From UBA9676 sp963730065 (GTDB taxonomy: Bacteria; Actinomycetota; Actinomycetes; Streptosporangiales; Streptosporangiaceae), in the NCBI GenBank assembly GCA_963730065.1, contig CAVSQL010000017.1:124001-188000 (forward strand): 64,000 nt of DNA, in the 5' to 3' direction. Below are positions 25,738 to 34,273 of the stretch, piece by piece; the first letter of the stretch is position 1, and every line of letters begins with the position of its first letter. The translations under genes and the position numbers were made by a program. The notes under the pieces were generated by a model that did not search any database, was not told the origin of the DNA, and worked only from the letters and a program-made list of their open reading frames with translations.

Positions 25738-26424
25738 CTATCCCGGTCGCGTTGCTGGAGACTGCTGGGAACTGGACCGCACGAACTCGTCCACGCTGGT
25801 ATCGGCGATCAGCCGGCCCTTGCCGATCACCAGCAGGTGGTCGGCGGTCAGGGCCATCTCGCTCATCAGGTGGCTGGAGACCAGCACGGTGCGGCCCTCG
25901 GCGGCCAGCGCCCGCATGAGGGTCCGGACCCAGCGGATGCCGTCGGGGTCCAGGCCGTTCACCGGTTCGTCGAAGATGAGCACGGGCGGGTCCCCCAAGA
26001 GCGCCGAGGCGATGCCGAGCCGCTGGCCCATGCCCATCGAGAAACCCTTCGCCCGGCGCCTGGCCACGCCCTCCAGACCGACGATGCGGAGCACCTTGTC
26101 CACCCGGCTGCGGGGGATGCCGTTACTCCGGGCCAGGCATAGCAGGTGGTCGCGGGCCCGGCGGCCGCCGTGCAGCGCCTTGGCGTCGAGGAGGGCGCCC
26201 ACCTCGCGCATGGGTGCCGGCAGGTCGCGGTAGCTGCGCCCGCCTACGGTTACCGAGCCCTGCGTCGGCGCGTCGAGGCCCAGGATCATCCGCATGGTGG
26301 TGGTCTTCCCGGCGCCGTTCGGGCCGAGGAAGCCGGTGACCATGCCGGGCCGGATAGAGAAAGACAGGTCGTTGACGGCCACGGTGGAGCCGTAGCGCTT
26401 GACCAGGCCGCGGGCTTCGATCAT
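25738..26424 (-). CDS. ABC transporter ATP-binding protein, C-terminally short
   Basis: ABC-2 type (drug/lipid exporter class) ATPase of 228 residues from ATG 26424. Walker A GPNGAGKTT (about residues 36-44), signature FSMGMGQRLG, Walker B VLIFDEP and the H-loop LVSSHLMSEM are intact. Family members continue about 70-80 residues after the SVDEF segment; here the protein ends SSSQQSPATRPG, and the membrane-subunit gene that should follow is missing. The nucleotide-binding domain is complete, but the export system is not. Four bases after the MerR regulator stop, so co-transcribed with it. Confidence 0.85.
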   Translation of the reverse strand: MIEARGLVKRYGSTVAVNDLSFSIRPGMVTGFLGPNGAGKTTTMRMILGLDAPTQGSVTVGGRSYRDLPAPMREVGALLDAKALHGGRRARDHLLCLARSNGIPRSRVDKVLRIVGLEGVARRRAKGFSMGMGQRLGIASALLGDPPVLIFDEPVNGLDPDGIRWVRTLMRALAAEGRTVLVSSHLMSEMALTADHLLVIGKGRLIADTSVDEFVRSSSQQSPATRPG

Positions 26425-26428
26425 CGCT

Positions 26429-27295
26429 TTATGCGAACGGGACGGCGAGGTCGCAGTCGGGGACACTCGTCTCGGTGACGGGTCCGGTCGCGAGATAGGT
26501 GATGCGCAGGCCGAGGTCTTCGGGCTTGAGGGTAAGACGCTCATCCTCGTGCTCCTGCTCCTGCTCCTGCCCCCAGGCCTGCAGTGACTCGGCAGCGAGC
26601 TCGAGGTGCACCGCTGAAGTCCCACCCGGACCAACTGGTAGCGCGACGAACGCCTCCCGGTGCGCCGGCTCGGTTCGCAACGTCAGCTCGGGATAGCGCT
26701 CGGCGAGGGCATGCGCCTCCGCCTGCGGAACCGGCCTGCACCATTCGACCGGGCCATCGCTGTCAGCGCTCACCCACCCCCAGTAGATGCAGAAGGCCGC
26801 GCCTTCTCGTCCTTCGATCTTCGGGAGCGGGCGCTCGCGCAAGATCGCGATGAACTCCTTGCCGAACGCCCATATCCCCTGCTCGTCGACGTTGCGCTTG
26901 AGACAGAGCAGGCTCCGCTCGGGCATCTCCCGCGTGGCGACTTCGTACATGACGGGCTTCCTTCCGCTCAATCGGCTGACGAGGTAGTCGGCTAGTTCGC
27001 GCCGCGCGTCGTGTGCCGCTTCGGCGTCGCGCCAATGCTCAGCGATGCGCGCCGCTGCATCGGCCGGATCGCACGCGAGCAGCTCCTTGACCGCCGCGAG
27101 CGGCAACTGCAACTGGCGCAGCATCACGACAAGGCGTGCCTCGTCGAGCTGGGCCGTGTCGTAGTAGCGATAGCCAGACGCTTGATCGACGCGCGAAGGC
27201 ACCAGCACCCCGCGCTCGTCGTAGAGGCGGAGTGCCTTCAGTGAAAGGCGGGACCGTCGTGCGAACTCTCCGATGCTGATTTCTTTCACGCTCAC
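26429..27295 (-). CDS. MerR-family regulator with effector-binding domain
   Basis: 288 residues. N-terminal MerR helix-turn-helix and wing: SIGEFARRSRLSLKALRLYD, LVPSRVDQASGYRYYD, LVVMLRQLQLPLAAVKELL, then a dimerisation helix to about residue 110. The C-terminal 170 residues look like a GyrI/BmrR-type ligand-binding fold (AFCIYWGWV, AHREAFVALPVGP) ending in acidic repeats QEQEQEHEDE. Such regulators sense lipophilic drugs and activate adjacent exporters; the adjacent ABC ATPase fits this. Confidence 0.88.
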   Translation of the reverse strand: MSVKEISIGEFARRSRLSLKALRLYDERGVLVPSRVDQASGYRYYDTAQLDEARLVVMLRQLQLPLAAVKELLACDPADAAARIAEHWRDAEAAHDARRELADYLVSRLSGRKPVMYEVATREMPERSLLCLKRNVDEQGIWAFGKEFIAILRERPLPKIEGREGAAFCIYWGWVSADSDGPVEWCRPVPQAEAHALAERYPELTLRTEPAHREAFVALPVGPGGTSAVHLELAAESLQAWGQEQEQEHEDERLTLKPEDLGLRITYLATGPVTETSVPDCDLAVPFA

Positions 27296-27664
27296 TCCCT
27301 CGTCGCCGGGCCGATCCGGCCCGGCAAGATGAGTGTGCGGGCTCCCCCAAGGTGAGAGTCAAGGCTGCCGGCCGCCAGCCATCTCCGGTAGCGGACCGGG
27401 GTTCTGCAACGGCGGGAACGCTACGCGCCCCAGCGACGTTCCGGGACGCTCAACCACGCCAGCGGTGGCGAGGTCGAGCTTCGGGTGGGCCGGGACCTTC
27501 CAGCCCCCGGGCGCGCCGGTCAGCTCACCAAGGCCACCCACGTACTGCAGCTACGCGAAGCATAACCAGGATGGAAAAGGCTCACTGACCCGGATCGACC
27601 AGGACCTAGCGCCGTCGTCCCCGGTAAACACCCGCCGAATAAGTCGGGCGGCGGTGGGTAGCTG
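27296..27664. other. Intergenic stretch, no gene recognised
   Basis: Between the MerR start and the small membrane protein. Contains divergent promoter space; no ribosome site, family similarity or repeat that I can support. Confidence 0.5.
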
Positions 27665-27847
27665 GTGGCCGTGGCTAGAACGAGAACTGTAGCCGGGTAT
27701 GCCATCCCCGGGATCATCGTGTTCTTCTTCTGGATGGTCATCGCAATCCTGGCCATCATCCTGCTGGCGTTCATCGTGCACTGGGCCGGCGGCGGAGTAC
27801 TCAACCTGAGGCTCGGGCACTTCGTCCTGAACGTCGGCTTCACCTAA
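27665..27847 (+). CDS. Small single-pass membrane protein, 60 residues
   Basis: GTG 27665 (or GTG 27671) opens a basic start (ARTRT) followed by one long hydrophobic helix, GYAIPGIIVFFFWMVIAILA and on through IILLAFIVHW, ending with a short C-terminal part NLRLGHFVLNVGFT. The codon pattern is actinomycete-like and a strong 13-bp stem terminator follows directly, which supports a real transcript. No family is recognised; role unknown. Confidence 0.6.
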   Translation: MAVARTRTVAGYAIPGIIVFFFWMVIAILAIILLAFIVHWAGGGVLNLRLGHFVLNVGFT

Positions 27848-27855
27848 TCGGGCCC

Positions 27856-27901
27856 AGCCGCCGTCGCGTCCGTCACCCTGGCGACAGGCGCGACGGCGGC
27901 T
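27856..27901 (+). terminator. Long perfect hairpin downstream of the small membrane protein
   Basis: AGCCGCCGTCGCG (27856-27868) and CGCGACGGCGGCT (27889-27901) are perfect 13-bp arms around a 20-base loop, 8 bases after the stop codon. No T run; typical of high-GC intrinsic or Rho-assisted terminators. Confidence 0.75.
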
Positions 27902-28326
27902 CAACCGGTCGTCGCATAAAACGGCCCGCTGGCCTCGCCCTTCCCCGGCCTGCTCCGCGCATTATGCGGCCGTTCAATGGCGACCAGAAGCTCAGCGTCA
28001 TCTTGGCGAAAATGGCGCTGCTCGCTGCCAGCGACAGGGTGACAGATCCGGTAATCCTGCGGCAGCTACCCCGCCGGAACTGAGCGAAAGCCCGTTCCGG
28101 GGCCAGGAAGACCGCGCCCGCTGCACAGGTTGCCAAATCTGCACGGTCCGCGTAATGGTCGGCACTGAGCGGCCAGTCACACGCGGGGCAGCGCGGTAGC
28201 CGTGGGTGCCCGCCCGCCCCCGGTGGGGGCCACGGCGGGCTGAGCCCCCGGTGTTGAGCCCGAAAAATCGTTTGGCGGGAACATGGGTCTAACTGGGTGA
28301 ATGGACCAGAAGGAAGGAACCGATAG
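27902..28326. other. Intergenic stretch, no gene recognised
   Basis: About 425 bases between the hairpin and msrB. I see no coding signature; the last part holds the msrB ribosome site AAGGAA and presumably its promoter. Confidence 0.5.
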
Positions 28327-28812
28327 ATGCGTAAGGCCCATGCCAGCGCCAGGGCAACCGAGGTTCGCGAGTTCAGTAAGCCGGACGAGCAGTGGCGGCA
28401 GGAGCTGACCCCGCTGCAGTACAGCGTCCTGCGCGAGGCTCACACCGAGCGGCCGTTCACCGGTGAGTACGTCCACAACCAGCAGGACGGCTTCTACCGG
28501 TGCGCGGGCTGCGGCAGCAAGCTGTTCAGTTCCGGCGCCAAGTTCGACTCGGGCACCGGGTGGCCCAGCTTCGACGAGCCCGCGGTCGCCGAGGCGGTCG
28601 AACTGCGGCCGGACAACAGCCTGTTCATGCACCGCACCGAGGTCGTCTGCCGTCGCTGCGGCGGCCACCTGGGTCATGTCTTCGACGACGGGCCCACCAA
28701 GACCGGGCAGCGGTACTGCATGAACTCGTGCTCGCTGGCTTTCGAGCCCGCGACAGTAGACGAGGAGCAGGGCCGCGGCGAGGCCGCGCAGCCCGGCTCG
28801 GCCCGCGGCTGA
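28327..28812 (+). CDS. msrB: Peptide-methionine (R)-S-oxide reductase
   Basis: Repairs oxidised methionine in proteins (R-sulfoxide form) with thioredoxin as reductant; cytoplasmic, 161 residues. ATG 28327 follows AAGGAACC. Signatures: LTPLQYSVLREAHTERPFTG, two zinc-binding CxxC motifs (CAGC and CRRC), GTGWPSFDEP, and the active-site region GQRYCMNSCSLAFEP with the catalytic cysteine. The tail beyond about residue 145 is a short Glu/Gly-rich extension. Monocistronic. Confidence 0.95.
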   Translation: MRKAHASARATEVREFSKPDEQWRQELTPLQYSVLREAHTERPFTGEYVHNQQDGFYRCAGCGSKLFSSGAKFDSGTGWPSFDEPAVAEAVELRPDNSLFMHRTEVVCRRCGGHLGHVFDDGPTKTGQRYCMNSCSLAFEPATVDEEQGRGEAAQPGSARG

Positions 28813-28892
28813 CCGTTGCGGCCGACCGGCTCAGGGATGGTCTACTACCGTGACTACGGCGGTGCCAGCCCTGGGCCGTGAGGGGAGAAGCG

Positions 28893-29165
28893 ATGGGCAT
28901 GCCTGGCCGCGGTGATGACCACCGATGGTCGCAGCAGCATCTGTCGCACTACGTGGAGGGAGAGCTGCACCCGCGTGCCCACCGCCGCCTTGACCGGCAT
29001 GCGCGGGACTGCGTGGACTGCGGCCGTGGCATCCAGGCGATGCGCGCCCTGGTGTATGCGGTCCATGGTCTCGGCGGCCCAGCGGGTGTCCGCGCGCCCG
29101 CGACGATCTTCGATCGGGTCCGGCTGGCCGGGCCCGGCGACTCACCCTTCTCGCAGAACGCGTGA
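28893..29165 (+). CDS. Zinc-finger anti-sigma factor (ZAS type, soluble)
   Basis: 90 residues from ATG 28893 with GGGGAGA upstream. The ZAS core HLSHYVEGELHP, then RRLDRHARDCVDCGRG, carries the H-x3-C-x2-C zinc ligands. No transmembrane segment, so it resembles soluble RsrA-like anti-sigma factors rather than membrane ones. Its TGA overlaps the start of the ECF sigma gene (TGATG), so the pair is translationally coupled and the product very likely binds that sigma factor. Order anti-sigma then sigma is less usual than the reverse. Confidence 0.8.
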   Translation: MGMPGRGDDHRWSQQHLSHYVEGELHPRAHRRLDRHARDCVDCGRGIQAMRALVYAVHGLGGPAGVRAPATIFDRVRLAGPGDSPFSQNA

Positions 29166-29767
29166 TGCCGCCGCTGGGCGGCCAGCGCGACGCCGATCCC
29201 GCAGACACCGAGGCGAGCCTGATCGCCCGTGCTCAGGCCGGGGATGTCAGCGCGTTTGAGTGGCTCTCCAGCGCGTACGCCGACCGGCTGTTCATGCTGC
29301 TGCTGCGGCTGCTGGGTGACCGCACCGAGGCCGAGGACGTGGCTCAGGAGGTCATGCTGCGCGCCTGGCGCGGCATCTCCGGGTTCCGGGGTAATTCCAG
29401 CTACTTCACCTGGCTTTACCGGATCGCGGTCAACGAGGCCAACCGCGCGCTGGCCAAGAGGGCCCGCCGGCCGCCAGGCGCCCCGATCGGGGCAGACGAG
29501 CTGCAGCTGCCCAGTTCGGCGGCCGATGACCCAGCCCGGCAGGCCGAAACCAGCGAACTGCGCCGGGCCCTGGCCCAGGCGCTGGCGGAGCTGCCGCCTC
29601 CGTTGCGGACCGCCATCGTGCTGCGCGACGTGGAAGGACTCTCAACCCAGGAGGCCACCGAGATCGCCGGCATCGGCCAGGCCGCCTTCAAAAGCCGGCT
29701 CCACCAGGCACGGCTGCGGGTGCGGACCGCCATCGGCGACGGCGCCCTGATCACCTCCGGCGGATGA
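29165..29767 (+). CDS. ECF RNA polymerase sigma factor
   Basis: 200 residues from ATG 29165 (GTG 29162 is also in frame). Region 2: ASLIARAQAGDVSAFEWL, DRTEAEDVAQEVMLRAWR and FRGNSSYFTWLYRIAVN (core and -10 binding). Region 4: LAELPPPLRTAIVLRDVEG and IAGIGQAAFKSRLHQARLR (-35 binding). Group-IV sigma factor that directs a stress or envelope regulon, controlled by the coupled zinc-finger protein just upstream. Confidence 0.92.
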   Translation: MPPLGGQRDADPADTEASLIARAQAGDVSAFEWLSSAYADRLFMLLLRLLGDRTEAEDVAQEVMLRAWRGISGFRGNSSYFTWLYRIAVNEANRALAKRARRPPGAPIGADELQLPSSAADDPARQAETSELRRALAQALAELPPPLRTAIVLRDVEGLSTQEATEIAGIGQAAFKSRLHQARLRVRTAIGDGALITSGG

Positions 29768-29995
29768 CAGCCGCGCTCCTGCCCGAGCACGAGCCGACCC
29801 GAGCCGCAGCGAGTTGGCCCTCCGGAACGGCTAACCTGTCACCATGGCCACCCGGCGCGGGCGTGGTGAAGATGGGATCTCCTCCGGGCATCGTGGTTCC
29901 TGCTGCGACCCGGAACGCCACCGGCATTGTCCAGGGTTGTGGCGGGGCGAGGCAGCGCTGGGATACACCGAGGACGGGGCTGACGGAGGGGCGGG

Positions 29996-30781
29996 GTGAC
30001 CACGGCGGTGGAGGAAGGATCGGCCGTTCCGCGGCGTGCGCTCGTCACCGGAGCCGCCGGCGGTATCGGACGCGCGGCGGCGGCTAGGCTCGCCGCCGAG
30101 GGGGTCTCGGTCGCCATCCTCGATATCCGTAAGCAGGATCTGGCCGCCACCGCCGAACAGCTCCGGCAATCAGGCGCTGACGTGCTCGAACTGCTGGCCG
30201 ACGTTGGCGATGAGCAGCAGGTCGCCGCCGCGGTTGCGACGGTCACCTCTCGATGGGGCGGGCTCGACGCCGCCGTGGCGGCGGCCGGCATCTCGATGAG
30301 CCTCACCGGTGACGCACGGGTCGACCGCCTCGAGTTGCCGGTGTGGGAGCGGATCATCCGCACAAATCTCACCGGGATGTTTCTGACCTGCAAGTATGTG
30401 GTTCAGGCCATGACGCCAACCGGCGGCGGCTCGATCGTGGTCATTGGATCCCCCACCGGCCTGTATGGGTTCGCGTTCGGAGAACACGCCTACAGCGCCG
30501 CCAAGGGAGGGTGTCATGCCCTCGCCCGCGTCATGGCCGGGGAACTGGCGCCCCTGGGGATCCGCGTCAATATCGTCGTTCCTGGTTTCATCGACACCCG
30601 GATGAACGACCACGTGCTGGCCGACGCAGAACTGCTGGCCGAGGCCGAGCGGCTCATCCCGCTCGCCCGCGTCGGCCAGCCTTCCGAGGTCGCGGGGCTG
30701 ATTGCCTGGCTCACCTCGCCGGACGCGAGCTACGCCACCGGTGGCTATTACCCCGTTGACGGGGGGCAGATGTGCCTGTAG
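29996..30781 (+). CDS. Short-chain dehydrogenase/reductase (SDR)
   Basis: NAD(P)-dependent oxidoreductase of 261 residues. GTG 29996 has GGAGGGG upstream. Cofactor motif TGAAGGIGRAAA (T-G-x3-G-x-G), ILDIRKQD after strand 2 suggests NAD, the NAG-equivalent is AAAGIS, and the catalytic Ser/Tyr/Lys lie in VVIGSPTG and YSAAKGG. C-terminal PVDGGQ is the usual SDR end. It abuts the convergent phosphotriesterase-family gene of the sugar island (15 bases between stops). An early sugar or sugar-alcohol oxidation is the natural guess. Confidence 0.9.
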   Translation: MTTAVEEGSAVPRRALVTGAAGGIGRAAAARLAAEGVSVAILDIRKQDLAATAEQLRQSGADVLELLADVGDEQQVAAAVATVTSRWGGLDAAVAAAGISMSLTGDARVDRLELPVWERIIRTNLTGMFLTCKYVVQAMTPTGGGSIVVIGSPTGLYGFAFGEHAYSAAKGGCHALARVMAGELAPLGIRVNIVVPGFIDTRMNDHVLADAELLAEAERLIPLARVGQPSEVAGLIAWLTSPDASYATGGYYPVDGGQMCL

Positions 30782-30795
30782 GCACCGTCCACCAC

Positions 30796-31845
30796 TCAGG
30801 TGGCGCGGTCCGGGGTGTCGAGGAACCGGCGTGGGTTCTCCTCAAACACCAAGCTCAGCTCCGCGTCGGTGAAGCCGGCTCGATGCAGGAACGGATACAG
30901 GTTCGTCTGGATATGGTCGTAGCCCCATCCGCCGTACTTGTGGAGACGCATCTTCATGCAGATGTCGTTGCTGACGAGCACCTTGTCCCCATGACCGGAA
31001 TCGAATATCTCCCGTAGATCCTCGATCCGCGCCTGATCGGTGGGGTTCATCGCCGTCTCTGAATCGATCGAGAAGATCGAGCCGAAACAGTCCAGGCCGA
31101 TCGTCGCTCCGCGGCTGACCACGTCCTTCCACCACCGAGCGCGGTTCACATGACAGATGTGAACCTTTTCGATATCGGCGCCGTTCCGTTCGAGCAGGGC
31201 GAGTGCGCGCAATACGGTCTCGCGGACGCCTTCGGTGTGAACCATGATGGGGATATTCGTCTCGCGCTGCACGTGGGCGGCGGCGATCAGGACCTTTTCC
31301 TCGCTCGGCATGATCTGCTTGCCGCTCGTGCCGAGCTCCCCGATGAGCCCGGCGCGTACGTCCGTCTCATCCATGCCCTCGGCGACCTCGCGATATATCA
31401 CGTCCTCGATCTCCGCGACCGTCATCGTCGCGACTTCCGGTGGGTGAAACTTGTCGCGGTAGTACCCGGTCGCCGCGACAACGTGCAGGCCGAGCTCCGC
31501 GCTCAGGCGCCGCAGCGCCGCTGGCTTTCGCCCGAGCCCGATGGGCGTCGGATCGATCACCGCCGTTACTCCCGCACGCTGCGCCCACCGCAGCTCATCG
31601 ACGGCGTCCTCGTAGCTTTCGAGGATCTGGTTGCTGACGGACCACTGCGGCTCCCGCCAGAGAAAGCCCAGGCTCGGGAGCGTGATGTCGCTCTCGAGAT
31701 CTACCCCCATGGCTGCCATCAGGCTCTCGATGTTGGCCGGCGGCGCGCGGTAGTCCCCTGAGGTGTCACAGAAGATGTGCTCATGCGCCAGGGTCGGGCC
31801 CAACTGGCCCGCCTCGATGGGCCCGCTGACGGTCATGATCGCCAT
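30796..31845 (-). CDS. Phosphotriesterase-family metallohydrolase (lactonase candidate)
   Basis: TIM-barrel amidohydrolase-superfamily enzyme, 349 residues from ATG 31845 (GGGAG upstream). Metal ligands: H-x-H in GPTLAHEHIFCD, the bridging acid in LIGELGTSG (Glu, as in PHP/lactonase members rather than carboxylated Lys), His in IPIMVHTEG, His in KVHICHVNRA and Asp in VLVSNDICMK. The family contains phosphotriesterases, but members in sugar clusters are mostly lactonases. It follows the DUF4038 glycosidase by 7 bases in an ABC-importer operon, so a sugar lactone released after oxidation is a likely substrate. Confidence 0.88.
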   Translation of the reverse strand: MAIMTVSGPIEAGQLGPTLAHEHIFCDTSGDYRAPPANIESLMAAMGVDLESDITLPSLGFLWREPQWSVSNQILESYEDAVDELRWAQRAGVTAVIDPTPIGLGRKPAALRRLSAELGLHVVAATGYYRDKFHPPEVATMTVAEIEDVIYREVAEGMDETDVRAGLIGELGTSGKQIMPSEEKVLIAAAHVQRETNIPIMVHTEGVRETVLRALALLERNGADIEKVHICHVNRARWWKDVVSRGATIGLDCFGSIFSIDSETAMNPTDQARIEDLREIFDSGHGDKVLVSNDICMKMRLHKYGGWGYDHIQTNLYPFLHRAGFTDAELSLVFEENPRRFLDTPDRAT

Positions 31846-31852
31846 CGGGCGA

Positions 31853-33148
31853 TCATCTCCCGTCTGTCTGCGCGGCCGTCGCCTCGAGCAGCAGAACGGC
31901 ATCGTCCGGGTAGGGGGGCGTGAGGACCGCCGGTCCGTTCACGGCGAGGGTCCCACCGGGCAGCCGCTTCCCGCTGACCGGGTCGAACCACGTGGCCGTG
32001 ACGGCCGGCCCGGCGAGAACATCTGTCTCGATTGTGATCGGCCTCTGCGCGGGGACGTAGACGATCGCCAGCCGGCCGTCCTCAGACCGCGCGCCTCCGA
32101 TCTGGTTCAGCCCTCGAGCCTCGCCGCGACCGCTCGAGACGAGCGTCCGATCGTAGTCTGGTACGAGCGCGGGCCAGTTGACGGACCGGAAGAACGCGCC
32201 CCACTGAGCGAGACCGGCTGCGCCGTCGCTCCCGACCTGCTCCTTCCAGCCCGGGCCGAAGAACCAGATGGGCTTGTTCCCCATGACGTGTCCAAGGCCA
32301 CCGCCCAGGACCGACCAGTAGGCGGCACGCCGGATCTGAAGCTGGCTTGCATCGTGCTCGTTCTCGTACGCAGACTCAACGAGGAAGAACGGGCGTGTTG
32401 GTGTACTGGACCAGTCGCGCTCGAGCAGGCGCGGGATGATCGTGTACGAATACGTGCTCAGCACGTCGAGCCACTCGGCGTCCGGGTACTCTTCGGCCGC
32501 CGAATGCTCCGGCAGCATCTGCGCGGTCATCAGGCAGCCAGGCGCAGTCGTCTTTATGCCCGACGCGAGCGCCTCGAGACCGGCCCGGGCGTCCTCGGGG
32601 TTCCGGTCGGCGCCGATGCTCCAGATCACGTTCTCGTAGCTACCGAATCGCCGCCCCAGGTATTCCCCGTATGCGCGGCATCCGTCCCGGCCATTCGCCA
32701 CGACCTCGTCGTACCACCCCTCGGCTTGACCGCCGTAACCGGGATAGTGCGGTCGTGGATATCCGAGAAACGCCGGATACAGGATGACGATGATGCCCCG
32801 GGCACGGGCCAGGTCCAGGATCTGTTCCGCATGGGCCATATATGACTCGTTGGGAGTGGTGAAATCGCCGGGAGCCGTGAACGGCTCGTCGCCCATCAGG
32901 TTTCTCGGCGCGTCCGTGGCGAATAGCCGCTCGATCAAATTGATCAAGATGGCGTTGAATCCCTGCGCCCTGCGCTGGTCCAGATACCAGGTCGCCTCGT
33001 CCACCGTGGTGTTGACGATCAGCGACCACGCAGCATCACCCTGAATGAGCATGGCGTGACCTGACTGGTCGACCAGGTGCCTTCGATCTGGTCCCACGCT
33101 AAGCGGCAACGTGTCGCTCCTCACGCTGGCCGGGGCGCTGCCTGTCAC
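31853..33148 (-). CDS. DUF4038 glycoside hydrolase, GH140 (apiosidase)-like
   Basis: 431 residues from GTG 33148 with AGGAGG upstream; no signal peptide, so cytoplasmic. TIM-barrel DUF4038 domain (about 15-330): MLIQGDAAWSLI, LIERLFATDAPRN, IVILYPAFLGYP. The likely catalytic pair is Asp in VIWSIGADRNPED and Glu in FFLVESAYENEH, placed as in GH140. A C-terminal beta domain (putative collagen-binding type; about 340-425) follows. GH140 enzymes cleave D-apiose from plant rhamnogalacturonan II; actinobacterial relatives are mostly uncharacterised. Starting inside the ABC ATPase stop (GTGA overlap), it should act on the oligosaccharide the importer delivers. Confidence 0.8.
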   Translation of the reverse strand: MTGSAPASVRSDTLPLSVGPDRRHLVDQSGHAMLIQGDAAWSLIVNTTVDEATWYLDQRRAQGFNAILINLIERLFATDAPRNLMGDEPFTAPGDFTTPNESYMAHAEQILDLARARGIIVILYPAFLGYPRPHYPGYGGQAEGWYDEVVANGRDGCRAYGEYLGRRFGSYENVIWSIGADRNPEDARAGLEALASGIKTTAPGCLMTAQMLPEHSAAEEYPDAEWLDVLSTYSYTIIPRLLERDWSSTPTRPFFLVESAYENEHDASQLQIRRAAYWSVLGGGLGHVMGNKPIWFFGPGWKEQVGSDGAAGLAQWGAFFRSVNWPALVPDYDRTLVSSGRGEARGLNQIGGARSEDGRLAIVYVPAQRPITIETDVLAGPAVTATWFDPVSGKRLPGGTLAVNGPAVLTPPYPDDAVLLLEATAAQTDGR

Positions 33149-34254
33149 GAATCCTGTCCTCCTGTGCTGAGCCGGGCTCCATCGGGGCCGAAGAAACAGA
33201 GCTTGTCTTGAGCTACCTGCATGCAGAGGGACTCGCCTTCGCTTATCTTGTGTGACGCCTCGACAGAGACGACGATCGTGCTTCCCTCAGGCATCCGGAC
33301 ATTGAGATAGACGTCTCCGCCGATCCGTTCCCCGAGCTCGACGACTCCGGTCAGCTGCCCTGGGGTGCCGTCGGGACAGACCAGCACGTCCTCGGGACGC
33401 ACCCCGAGCACGATCTCGCCGTCGGCTGTTCCCGATAGGGAGTCCGCCGACAGATCGAGCGAGAAGGGCCCCTCGAAGCGGCGATTACCGTCCGCGGTGA
33501 CGACACGGCCCTCGAAGAGGTTCATCGAGCGGGCACCGACAAACGTCGCGACGTATGTGTTGACCGGCCGGTCGTACACGTCATCGGGACGACCGGCCTG
33601 TTGCACGAGACCATCCCGCATGACGACGAGCCGGTCGGCCATGGTCATGGCCTCGGTCTGGTCGTGGGTCACATAAATCGTTGTCCGGCCGACCCGGCGG
33701 TGAAGCCGGAGCAGCTCCGTTCGCATCTGCACCCGCAAAAGAGCGTCGAGGTTGGACAGCGGCTCGTCCATGAGAAACGCGAACGGCTCCCGCACGATGG
33801 CGCGACCCAGGGCAACGCGCTGCCTCTGCCCGCCCGAGAGCTCGTCTGGATAGCGGTCTAGCTCGGTTTGCAGATGCAGCAGGTCAGCCGCGAAGTCAAC
33901 CCGATCCGTAACGAACTTCTTTGCTTTCCGCTGCCTGCGCAAGGGGAAGCTGAGATTCTTCCGTACGGTCATGTGCGGGTAGAGCGCGTAGTTCTGGAAG
34001 ACCATGGCCACGTCACGGTCCCCGGGTTTCAGGTAGTTCGCGAGCCGGCCACCGATGTAGACCTCTCCACTGCTGAGGTCCTCGAGGCCGGCCACCAGCT
34101 TCAGCAACGTGCTTTTCCCGCAACCGGACGGCCCCAGCAAGACGACGAACTCTCCCTCGGCGATGGCGAGATCGACGTTCTGCACCGCTCGTACCGAGCC
34201 GTAGAGCTTGCAGACGTCGACCAGCTCAATCGCAGGATCCGAGGCAGCGCTCAC
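33145..34254 (-). CDS. Sugar ABC importer ATPase (MsmK/UgpC type)
   Basis: 369 residues from GTG 34254 with GGAGGAAC upstream. ABC domain: Walker A LLGPSGCGKSTLLK, signature LSGGQRQRVALGRA, Walker B FLMDEPLSNLDA, switch His YVTHDQTEAM. The C-terminal OB-type regulatory domain (IVLGVRPEDVLV, VVELGERIGGDVYLNV) is that of CUT1 sugar importers, which energise MalF/MalG-type permeases. Central gene of a binding protein-permease-permease-ATPase-glycosidase-hydrolase operon. Confidence 0.95.
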   Translation of the reverse strand: MSAASDPAIELVDVCKLYGSVRAVQNVDLAIAEGEFVVLLGPSGCGKSTLLKLVAGLEDLSSGEVYIGGRLANYLKPGDRDVAMVFQNYALYPHMTVRKNLSFPLRRQRKAKKFVTDRVDFAADLLHLQTELDRYPDELSGGQRQRVALGRAIVREPFAFLMDEPLSNLDALLRVQMRTELLRLHRRVGRTTIYVTHDQTEAMTMADRLVVMRDGLVQQAGRPDDVYDRPVNTYVATFVGARSMNLFEGRVVTADGNRRFEGPFSLDLSADSLSGTADGEIVLGVRPEDVLVCPDGTPGQLTGVVELGERIGGDVYLNVRMPEGSTIVVSVEASHKISEGESLCMQVAQDKLCFFGPDGARLSTGGQDS

Positions 34255-34273
34255 AGTTCCTCCACGTGTTGGC

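Noticed and set aside
31763..32845. 360-codon plus-strand frame
   Set aside because: Antisense to the GH140-like gene, Arg-rich and without motifs.
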